From NCBI GenBank assembly GCA_041482015.1, contig JBGPCZ010000003.1:1-64000 (forward strand): a DNA stretch of 64,000 bases, read 5' to 3'. The notes beneath the pieces are model-generated. The model had not been told where the DNA came from and did no database searches. It saw only the letters and a program-made list of their open reading frames with translations. The position numbers and the translations under genes are program-made. How positions within the stretch are numbered: position 1 is the first letter of the stretch; every line of letters begins with the position of its first letter. Below, one piece after another: positions 25,701-31,455 of this stretch. Source of the DNA: JACQFK01 sp041482015 (lineage in GTDB: Bacteria; Planctomycetota; MHYJ01; JACPRB01).

Positions 25701-26530
25701 GGCGTCCCGATGACGGACGTCTCCTCCTCGGGGCCCACCTTCTCGTTGAGGCCGCGAGCCAGCCCCATGTCCCCGATCTTCACCGAGCCGCTCTCGGAGA
25801 TCATCAGGTTGTCGGGCTTGATGTCGCGGTGGACGATCCCCTTCTTGTGCGCGTACTCCAGCCCGCGGGCCGCGTCCGCGATCATCTGGACCGTCTGGTC
25901 GACCGGCATCTTCCGCTGCTTGCTCAGGATGTCCTGCACGCTCCCGCCGGAGACGTACTCCATCGAGAAGTAGTGAAGGTCGCTGTGGCGCTTGACGTCG
26001 TAGACCTGGACGATGTTCGGATGGTTGAGCTTCGCGGCCGCGCGCGCCTCGTGGACGAAGAGCTCGATGAAGTCCGGGTCCTTCGTGTGCTCCTCGGAAA
26101 TCACCTTGAGCGCCACCATGCGCTGGAGGTCGATCTGTTCCGCCTTGTAGACGGTCCCCATGCCGCCGCGGCCGAGCCGGTCGATGATCCGGTACCCGCC
26201 GATCCGCTGGCCGGCGAGCGTCGTCGCGCTCACGTCGTCGGACTGGAACGTGAAGAAGGTCTCGCCCGCCTTGATGAGGTCGCCGTAATGGAGCCTGACG
26301 GGCTCGCCCCGGACGCGCGCGCCGTTAAGGTACGTGCCGTTCATGCTCTCGAGGTCGTGCAGCCAGAACTCGTCGTCCCGGCTCTCGACCTTGAAGTGCA
26401 TGCGGGACGTCATCGTGTCCCGCAGCGGAAGGCTGGTGGAGGAGTCGCGGCCGATGAGGAGCGTCTTGCCGTCGTGGAGGGGAATGGCCTTACCCTTGTC
26501 GTGACCCTTCTCGACGACGAGCAAAGGCAT
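22769..26530 (-). CDS. FHA-domain Ser/Thr protein kinase with giant helical C-terminal region
   Basis: The 1253-residue protein begins with an FHA phosphothreonine-binding domain (residues 24-95: LIGRDSSTSLPL, SRMHFKV, LESMNGTYLNG). A Hanks-type kinase follows (113-375) with GRGGMGTVYKAEQ, catalytic Lys142, HRDIKPDN with Asp236, metal-binding DMG (Asp254 in place of DFG) and GTPHYIAPEQ. All catalytic residues are kept, so it should be active. A membrane helix lies at about 400-422. The remaining 830 residues are charged, mainly helical coiled-coil or TPR-like repeats, probably outside the cytoplasm. FHA-kinase fusions are common in Planctomycetota. A TATAAT lies 123 nt upstream, leaving a leader of about 115 nt. 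Confidence 0.93.
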   Translation of the reverse strand: MPLLVVEKGHDKGKAIPLHDGKTLLIGRDSSTSLPLRDTMTSRMHFKVESRDDEFWLHDLESMNGTYLNGARVRGEPVRLHYGDLIKAGETFFTFQSDDVSATTLAGQRIGGYRIIDRLGRGGMGTVYKAEQIDLQRMVALKVISEEHTKDPDFIELFVHEARAAAKLNHPNIVQVYDVKRHSDLHYFSMEYVSGGSVQDILSKQRKMPVDQTVQMIADAARGLEYAHKKGIVHRDIKPDNLMISESGSVKIGDMGLARGLNEKVGPEEETSVIGTPHYIAPEQVLGRPADFRCDIYSLGSTMYRMLSGTTPFNAPSVRDLVNRKVREDASLVTEHTPEVPKAVAQIVALMMARDPDRRYQTMGEVVGALEAFQRGQIGTGEIKREHTTGLQTIVQDRRLLAGTVAAILLLLVGGAWALSALFRDNKQSTTFKETGPNLDLAEQMLENAKLLDRKLKDRTDLRSLEKVVEEYDSVLAKFPGTALAAKAAELRDGLRKELRDLKAAAKLRLAEAEERKSYQKMAQSFNPKRADLAPADEAAAAYSRLAKDDEAKGTAAAEQAAARAAHILKWRALSEQQRGEFEKVLDQVQEARNRKHFREAQALLAAFLERARAAEPECDFAKDRWHDLFYDDASGQESQAVAAEAKVAWARVEVEATALARDRNYEAAIKMLEGVIVEYVDDVVKDVRPLKEAWQSEWDAMVRREREMIEEAAAKALSEARAAFADASAVAHKTFTKDFDFKGALQKIRALRDSNKADELKPRLDRRVSELERAAHFKETLISVIKSRDPKFRRDYLLDTLDVTIDDADDKSVSFVLKNGEGKFQRGWSQFDGPGFVAFIRKQWKYNAQQNADLGDRCDLAAVCMEFGLYEDAALEIREAVEGMKTAAVPVAESVKRFCEEYGPHLARGESAEYTEVEAQKRMDRLDAFMKNAAYAEARIEVDILRGRYYGRTQTVLRANSKIEEYLQEITKKGGEQLNKTRREEKLQRLLDRVTEEQAAAKKAQQDILSRLNRIDDLFQRNAHLGAVHAASSDLRTALERYADARKAGEGMLSRKEAGREFWPSLGTVYGEIIRLAVLSKDRPRAQAVKNEASSRFVDPDTKMEEKWWADQRTALDTWSERILPQEEKRLPLLREDLRVNADDPQRIWTLAVCLMDSTGNPFEARGYLAYLLENHREFSQVGNGNCLYRLAEIHFAAREIPQAIKRYDELKEQNKDHPKVVDTAGASGVKRRLDDCYKLLNRMGYAREKGK

Positions 26531-26652
26531 AAAATCTTCCGACGACGACCGCTCCAGCCCTCTCAGGGAGATAGCGGGAGAGCGGTCGGACGAATCAACT
26601 ATTAACTATTGAACGGAACCTGAACCCCCCGCGCTCCCGTGCCCCCGCGGGG

Positions 26653-26658
26653 ATTATA
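26653..26658 (-). promoter_or_regulatory. Possible -10 element for the FHA-kinase gene
   Basis: TATAAT on the minus strand overlaps the stop codon of the YggS gene. It would give the kinase mRNA a leader of about 115 nt that contains the repeated AATAGTT motif (26595-26610). It could be a chance match of the stop codon. Confidence 0.35.
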
Positions 26659-27292
26659 CCAGAACCCCTTCAAAAATCGCACCGCCGATCCGCACGCACG
26701 TGGCCCCTTCCTCCACGGCGGCCTCGAAGTCCTCCGACATCCCCATCGAGAGGCCCGCGACGCCGCATCGTTCGGCCAGCCCCCGAAGGGTCCGGAAGCA
26801 GGACCGCGCATCCCCTCCCCTCGGCGCCATCGTCATCAGGCCGAGGACCTCGTGGGTGCGGCGCGCCTCGCGCACCGCCTCCTCCGCCTCCCCCGGGCCG
26901 TAGCCCCCCTTCGTCGCCTCTCCGGTGACGTTCAATTGTACGAAAACCGGCGGTTTTTTGTTGTGCCGCGCGAGCTCCACGAGCACCGACGGCCGGTCCA
27001 CCGAGTGGATCACGTCGGCCCACTCCAGGGCCTTGCGGACCTTGTTCGTCTGCAGGTGGCCGATCATGTGCCGGCGGAACCCGCGGAGACCGCCGATCCG
27101 CTCCAGCCCCTCCACGGCGCGGTTCTCGCCGATCTCCACGACGCCGAGCGACGCGAGCGGCGGGATGCACTCCGCGGGGGCGGACTTCGTCACCACGACG
27201 AGCGTCACGGTTCCCGGTTCCCGCCCCGCTCGCCGGCACGCCGCCCCGATCCGCTGACGGACTCCGTCGAGGTTCCTTCCCAGGCGGTCCAA
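26654..27292 (-). CDS. YggS/PLPBP pyridoxal-phosphate homeostasis protein
   Basis: This is a PLP-binding, fold III barrel protein that buffers cellular pyridoxal phosphate. The PLP lysine lies in VTLVVVTKS. HMIGHLQTNKVRKAL, IHSVDR, VQLNVTGEATKGG, GLMTMAPRGGD and LSMGMSEDFEAAVEEGATCVRIG are all family motifs. No ATG gives a sensible N terminus. TTG at 27292 yields MDRLGRNLDGVRQRI, the same length before NL as the E. coli protein, and CATAAT lies 6 nt before it. TTG at 27298 is the alternative. It follows the 27357 gene by about 65 nt. Confidence 0.9.
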   Translation of the reverse strand: MDRLGRNLDGVRQRIGAACRRAGREPGTVTLVVVTKSAPAECIPPLASLGVVEIGENRAVEGLERIGGLRGFRRHMIGHLQTNKVRKALEWADVIHSVDRPSVLVELARHNKKPPVFVQLNVTGEATKGGYGPGEAEEAVREARRTHEVLGLMTMAPRGGDARSCFRTLRGLAERCGVAGLSMGMSEDFEAAVEEGATCVRIGGAIFEGVLV

Positions 27293-27356
27293 GTCCAAAT
27301 TATGGATTCCTATTACCCCTGCAGCGTGTTTCCCCTGATGGTCTTTGGGGTGAATC

Positions 27357-27725
27357 TTACCGGACCATCGCGGCGAGCAGCCTCGGAAGGTCCCCCGCGG
27401 CGACCTTCGTTCCCGGCTTGATCTCCGCGAAGTAGTGCTGGCTGATGAAGACCGAGTCGGAGACGATCGCCACCGTTGCCCCCGCGGCCCCCGCACGGAC
27501 CTTTCCGAGCTCCGCGTCAAAGGACGGACTGTCCCGAAAAGGAAGTTCGATCACCGTGACCTGGCTGACGGGAATGGCTCCGAGGGCCGCGGCGAGGTCG
27601 GGGGTCCCGGCGAGCGGCGCGAACGATCCGTCGGCGATCAGGTCCGACACGTTCCACGCCTGGTCCCCTCGCACGGCCTCCTCCGGGGTCAGCCCCGGCG
27701 CCCGCACGAGCACGAGCCTCTTCAT
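27357..27725 (-). CDS. Unrecognised 122-residue protein, possibly a phosphodiesterase-domain remnant
   Basis: ATG at 27725 overlaps the stop of the SurA-like gene as ATGA, so translation is coupled. The start MKRLVLVRAPGLTPEEA with WNVSDLIADGSFAPLAG resembles the opening strand and first helix of alkaline-phosphatase-superfamily phosphodiesterases (LVLIGLDG...LxxGxxPxL). The metal-binding residues of that family are not there and the protein is short. The rest (VTVIELPFRD, ATVAIVSDSVFISQHYF) fits an alpha/beta fold. I cannot assign a function. Confidence 0.6.
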   Translation of the reverse strand: MKRLVLVRAPGLTPEEAVRGDQAWNVSDLIADGSFAPLAGTPDLAAALGAIPVSQVTVIELPFRDSPSFDAELGKVRAGAAGATVAIVSDSVFISQHYFAEIKPGTKVAAGDLPRLLAAMVR

Positions 27726-28798
27726 TTCGCGGGATCGAAGAGGTCCCCGGGCCAGACGTAGGCGCCCTTCATGAGGTGGGCGCGCAACAGGCGGCGGTTG
27801 GTCTCGCGTTTCTGGTTCTCGAGGTTGCTCCGGATGCGGAACTGGGCGTCGTCGAAGGTCTCCTCTCTCTGCTTCACCCGCTGCATCAGCTTGAAGATGT
27901 TGAACGTGCGGCCGTCGTCGCGGATCGCGCTGGTCTCGCCCTCCTTGATCGTGTCGAAGAGGTACGTCACCGTCTCCGGCGCGTAAAACTGGTTCGCCTG
28001 CTCGCGCGTCAGCTCGCGGTGCGCGCACTGCTGCGTCCAGCCCCGGTCGGTCTCGACCGACTGGCGGACGTCGGAGTAGTAGGCCGCGGCGACGTAGAAC
28101 TCCGTGCCCGCCTCCAGCTTCCGCAGGAAGGCCTCGGCGGTCCGCAGCTTCACCGCCCTCTCGCGCTCCGTTCCGTACTGCAGGCCCACGCGGTAGACGG
28201 TGATGTTCTCGACCGCCTTGAACTCGTCCTTGTGCGCCTCGTAGTACGCGCGCAGTTCCTCGGGCGAGACCGAGTCGATCAGCAGGCCGGGCGACTTGTC
28301 GTCGGGGTTGGTGAACGCCTTCTGGCGGAGATGGTGGTCGAGCTTGACGACAAGGTATTCCTTGCGCTTCTCCTCGCGGAACTCGGTCTTGGTTTTCTCC
28401 ACTTCACGCAGGTAGCGCTCGAACCCTTCCTCGTTCCCGTACCGGCGCAACTCGCGGCGCAGGAACTCGTCGAGCTCCTGGTCGCTCACGGCGAGGTTGT
28501 TCTGCTTCGCGGCCTGGAGGAAGAGCCGCTCCTCCGCCATGTTCCGGAGCTTCGACATCCGGAGTTCATCGGTGATGTCGCTCTTCTTGGGCATCGTCTT
28601 GAGGGTGTCGTCGACGTCCTTCCAGGTGAGGATGTCGTTGTTCACCCGCGCGGCGATGCCGTCCCGCGGGAGAGGCGCCTTGGCGGGCGCGGCGGGGGCC
28701 ACCGTCGGGGTGCCCTTGCTCACCTGGATGGGGTCGGCCTGGGCGGTCGCCGCGCGCGCCGCCCAGAGGATCAGGACGAGCGCGATCCATCGGGACAT
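27722..28798 (-). CDS. SurA/PpiC-like periplasmic chaperone-isomerase
   Basis: ATG at 28798 gives a clean signal peptide (MSRWIALVLILWAARAATAQA), so the longer in-frame reading is rejected. The 358-residue protein has the SurA_N-type helical region (GIAARVNNDILTWKDVDDTL, MAEERLFLQAAKQN) and SVSPEELRAYYEAHKDEFK. A parvulin-like segment follows (AEAFLRKLEAGTEFYVAAAYYSDV, WTQQCAHRELT, IKEGETSAI, FNIFKLMQRV). It probably folds or escorts exported proteins. The parvulin active-site residues are hard to see, so isomerase activity is uncertain. TATCAT lies 8 nt upstream of the ATG. Confidence 0.8.
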   Translation of the reverse strand: MSRWIALVLILWAARAATAQADPIQVSKGTPTVAPAAPAKAPLPRDGIAARVNNDILTWKDVDDTLKTMPKKSDITDELRMSKLRNMAEERLFLQAAKQNNLAVSDQELDEFLRRELRRYGNEEGFERYLREVEKTKTEFREEKRKEYLVVKLDHHLRQKAFTNPDDKSPGLLIDSVSPEELRAYYEAHKDEFKAVENITVYRVGLQYGTERERAVKLRTAEAFLRKLEAGTEFYVAAAYYSDVRQSVETDRGWTQQCAHRELTREQANQFYAPETVTYLFDTIKEGETSAIRDDGRTFNIFKLMQRVKQREETFDDAQFRIRSNLENQKRETNRRLLRAHLMKGAYVWPGDLFDPAK

Positions 28799-28806
28799 GC
28801 GCCAGC

Positions 28807-28812
28807 ATGATA
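28807..28812 (-). promoter_or_regulatory. -10 element TATCAT, predicted leaderless
   Basis: TATCAT on the minus strand ends 8 nt before the ATG at 28798, so the transcript would start at or within one or two bases of the start codon. No ribosome binding site is visible. Confidence 0.5.
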
Positions 28813-28860
28813 ATCGCGGTCCCGAGGGCCTGTCAAGGCCGCGGGGCCTGCCGGTCGATC

Positions 28861-28866
28861 TATACT
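28861..28866 (+). promoter_or_regulatory. -10 element TATACT, predicted leaderless
   Basis: TATACT ends 5 nt before the ATG of the Xer recombinase at 28872; no Shine-Dalgarno sequence is present. Confidence 0.55.
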
Positions 28867-28871
28867 TGTAC

Positions 28872-29699
28872 ATGAACGACAAGATCGACGAGTTCCTGGG
28901 ATACCTTGAGATCGAGTGCGGGCTGAGCCGCAACACGATCCTGGCCTACCGGCGCGACCTCGCCCGTTTCAAGGGGCCCCTCACCCGCCAGGCCGTCCAG
29001 GAGCACATGGCCGGCCTGCTGTCGGGCGGCCGGCGCCGCGCCTCGAGCGTCGCCCGCGCTGCGGCCGCGCTCCGTTCCTTCCTCAAGTTCGTCGGCCGCG
29101 AGGAACTCGCGCGGTTCGTCATGGCCCCGAAGAAGCCGCGGCTCCTGCCCCACCCGCTCTCAAAGGACCAGCTCGAGCGGTTGATCGAATCGCCCGGCCC
29201 CGCGCGCTTTCCCGCCCGCGATCGCGCGATCCTCGAACTCCTTTACGCCTCGGGCCTCCGGGTCAGCGAAATCTCCACGCTCCGGCTCACCGATGTGAAC
29301 CTCGACGCCGGCTACCTCCGGTGCATGGGCAAGGGATCAAAGGAGCGCGTCGTCCCGATCGGCCGGCCGGCGATCGAGGCGCTCAAGGAGTACTTCCAGT
29401 CCGAGCGCGGCGGCTCGATGGAGGAGACCGTCTTCGTCAGCGCCAAGGGAGGCCGGCTCGTCCGCGAGTCCATCTGGAGGATCCTCCAGAAGCGGAAGCG
29501 CGACTCCGGCGTCAAGGGCCGCGTCTTCCCGCACGCCATCCGCCATTCGTTTGCCACGCACCTCGTGGAGGGCGGCGCCGACCTCCGCTACGTGCAGGAG
29601 ATGCTGGGCCACTCGAAGATCTCGACCACCCAGGTCTACACGCAGGTCGACCGCGAGCGGCTAAAAGCGGTCCACCGTCGATTCCATCCCCGCGGGTAA
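28872..29699 (+). CDS. XerC/XerD tyrosine recombinase
   Basis: ATG at 28872 gives 275 residues, the normal XerC/D length, and follows a -10 hexamer; a much longer in-frame reading upstream has no coding character. The N-terminal SAM-like DNA-binding domain (LGYLEIECGLSRNTILAYRRDL) and the catalytic domain are both complete. Catalytic residues are Arg130 (ASGLRVSEI), Lys157 (GKGSKERVVPI), His221/Arg224 (HAIRHSFATH), His247 (LGHSKISTTQ) and Tyr256. Xer proteins resolve chromosome dimers at dif sites. Nothing nearby suggests an integron or integrative element, so a housekeeping role is most likely. Whether it is XerC or XerD is not decided. Confidence 0.92.
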   Translation: MNDKIDEFLGYLEIECGLSRNTILAYRRDLARFKGPLTRQAVQEHMAGLLSGGRRRASSVARAAAALRSFLKFVGREELARFVMAPKKPRLLPHPLSKDQLERLIESPGPARFPARDRAILELLYASGLRVSEISTLRLTDVNLDAGYLRCMGKGSKERVVPIGRPAIEALKEYFQSERGGSMEETVFVSAKGGRLVRESIWRILQKRKRDSGVKGRVFPHAIRHSFATHLVEGGADLRYVQEMLGHSKISTTQVYTQVDRERLKAVHRRFHPRG

Positions 29700-29738
29700 T
29701 CCGCAACCTTTCGTCCCCCGGCTGCATTAAATACAAGC

Positions 29739-30533
29739 ATGACGATCCTCCTCCTCCTGGCGTCCCTCCTCCAGCAACCGCCCACCGATGCCGAGGCGGA
29801 CACGGCCCTCCGAACCCTCAAGGACGAGCTGGCGAAGCGGGGCATCGAGGGCCGCGTCATCGCGATCAAGGAAGCCCTCAAGACGCCGCACGAGAAGGTG
29901 ATCAAGGCGATCGCCGAGCCGCTGACCAAGGACGTGGAAACCGTCCGCATCCCGGCGGCCCATGCCCTGGCGGAAGTCGATCATCCCGTGTGCGTCGAGG
30001 TCCTCGTCGAGGCCATCCCCGCGAACCTCGCCCGTCCCGAGGTGATGAATGCGATCTCCGCCGCGCTCGGGACCCTCGGGTGGGCCACCGCTTCAGGGCC
30101 GCTCAACGAATTGGTGAAGAAGGTCGGCGATGCCGACGTGCGGGCCATTCTTCCGGGCGTGGTCCATGCGATCGGCGAGATCGGGAGCCCGTCCTCGGTG
30201 GAGGGGCTTGCGGACTTCCTGGTCCGTGTCCAGGGCCCCCAGCGCAATCCATGGCCGAACGAAGGCGCCATCGTCAAGGCCGCGGAGACCGCCCTCCGCG
30301 CGATCACCGGGGTCGACCACCGTCGCGGGATCGACTGGCTCGAATGGTGGAAGGGCCACCAGGCGGATCTCCTGCCGAAGGCGAAGCGGATCTACTGGAG
30401 TCGCAAGACCCACGAGCGCACGAACGTCTCCCCCGGGGAGAAAGCCCCGGAGGATTCCGTCCTCGTCGTCGCGCGGCTGACCGACGTGCCTGCGGCCGGC
30501 GCCGCCGAGGCGAAAAAGAAAAAGAAGAAGTAG
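29739..30533 (+). CDS. Secreted HEAT-repeat-like protein
   Basis: The 264-residue product has a short signal (MTILLLLASLLQ) followed by helical repeats of HEAT/PBS-lyase type: PAAHALAEVDHPVCVEVLVEAI, AISAALGTLGWATASGPLNELVKK and PGVVHAIGEIGSPSSVEGLADFL. It then has a WLEWWKGH segment often seen at the end of such planctomycete proteins, and a Lys-only tail (KKKKKK). It probably mediates protein contacts outside the cytoplasm. TTAAAT lies 6 nt before the ATG. It ends 3 nt before the convergent zinc-ribbon gene. Confidence 0.75.
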   Translation: MTILLLLASLLQQPPTDAEADTALRTLKDELAKRGIEGRVIAIKEALKTPHEKVIKAIAEPLTKDVETVRIPAAHALAEVDHPVCVEVLVEAIPANLARPEVMNAISAALGTLGWATASGPLNELVKKVGDADVRAILPGVVHAIGEIGSPSSVEGLADFLVRVQGPQRNPWPNEGAIVKAAETALRAITGVDHRRGIDWLEWWKGHQADLLPKAKRIYWSRKTHERTNVSPGEKAPEDSVLVVARLTDVPAAGAAEAKKKKKK

Positions 30534-30536
30534 CTC

Positions 30537-31385
30537 CTACCGGGTGAACCGCGTCAGCTTCGCCTCCTCCACGCGCCCGTCGATCCTGGCCATCCGCTTC
30601 ACGAGCCCCGTCCCGATGGAATACCAGAGGATCTCCTCGATCTTCCGCGTCCCCTTCTCGCCCTTCACGTGCAGCCGGAAGCAGGCCTTTTCGCCCGATC
30701 CCCAGTCGATCGCCTCCAGCCCCTGCACCTCGAAGCTGAGTTTCCACTTCTCCGGCGGCACGCCGGCGCGGATCGCCTCCCCCTCGTACTCCCACGAGCT
30801 GTCCGAGTAAAGCGGGTAAGGAACCCACGACACCGGTTTTGAAAACACGTACCTGCCGTCGGGCCGGATCTCCGAGACCAGGAAGACCCCCTCGTTCGTG
30901 ACCCGGAACGACTGGCGGAGGCCCGGCTGGACGATGTCGCCCTCCGGCTCACCCGTCTCCGCGCTCGTCCCCAGTTCGATCACCCGCCGCGTCTCGCGCC
31001 CTCCCCCCGCGATCTCGTATTCCCACGAGAAGCCGCGCCCGAGGGGGAACGCGAGCGCATGGTTCAGCATCGGAAGCGTTTCGAGCGTGATCTTCTCGGG
31101 CGTCTTCTTCTCCGGCCCGCGCGCCGGGGCGTTGCCTTTGCGGACTAGGATGGCGAACCCGCCCGCGAGCGCCACGGCCAGCAGCGTCGAGACCAGCAGG
31201 AGTTTGCCGAGGGGGAAGACCCGTCCAAGCTTGTGCCTTAGGACCGGAGGCGGCGCAGGCTCTTCGATCGCCGGGATGATGACGACCGCGCGGCACGTGC
31301 GGCAGTGGACCCGCCGGTCGGGCTCATACCGCGTGAGCTCGAACCGCGACTCGCACTTCGGACACTCGAGGACGTACCGGGCCAT
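30537..31385 (-). CDS. Zinc-ribbon, single-span membrane protein
   Basis: The 282-residue protein starts with an MJ0042-like zinc ribbon (Cys8, Cys11, Cys28, Cys31 in ECPKCES and HCRTCRA). A Pro-rich linker, one membrane helix at about 58-80 and a C-terminal domain of about 180 residues rich in beta strands follow. That domain contains repeated Trp/Tyr motifs (FSWEYEI, SWVPYPLY, SSWEYEGEAI, EILWYSIGTGLVKR). I know of no function for this architecture. TATACT lies 15 nt upstream and GGAGG precedes the ATG, so this gene appears to have a short leader with a ribosome binding site. Confidence 0.7.
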   Translation of the reverse strand: MARYVLECPKCESRFELTRYEPDRRVHCRTCRAVVIIPAIEEPAPPPVLRHKLGRVFPLGKLLLVSTLLAVALAGGFAILVRKGNAPARGPEKKTPEKITLETLPMLNHALAFPLGRGFSWEYEIAGGGRETRRVIELGTSAETGEPEGDIVQPGLRQSFRVTNEGVFLVSEIRPDGRYVFSKPVSWVPYPLYSDSSWEYEGEAIRAGVPPEKWKLSFEVQGLEAIDWGSGEKACFRLHVKGEKGTRKIEEILWYSIGTGLVKRMARIDGRVEEAKLTRFTR

Positions 31386-31400
31386 GGACCGCTCGCCTCC

Positions 31401-31406
31401 AGTATA
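31401..31406 (-). promoter_or_regulatory. -10 element TATACT of the zinc-ribbon gene
   Basis: TATACT on the minus strand lies 15 nt before the ATG at 31385, with GGAGG in the short leader between them. It is divergent from the copper-ATPase promoter. Confidence 0.5.
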
Positions 31407-31443
31407 GGAGACGCCGACCGGTTGCCCCGCCCATCCGCGTTAT

Positions 31444-31449
31444 TAGAAT
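31444..31449 (+). promoter_or_regulatory. -10 element TAGAAT, predicted leaderless
   Basis: TAGAAT ends 6 nt before the ATG at 31456 of the metal ATPase, with no Shine-Dalgarno sequence between. Confidence 0.5.
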
Positions 31450-31455
31450 GGACCC

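Noticed and set aside
22874..26605. 1243-codon open frame antisense to the FHA-kinase
   Set aside because: The minus-strand protein has complete FHA and kinase motifs; the plus-strand product is compositionally a shadow.
28872..29699. Integrative element around the Xer recombinase
   Set aside because: No attachment repeats, tRNA gene, excisionase or cargo genes are visible; it looks like the housekeeping recombinase.
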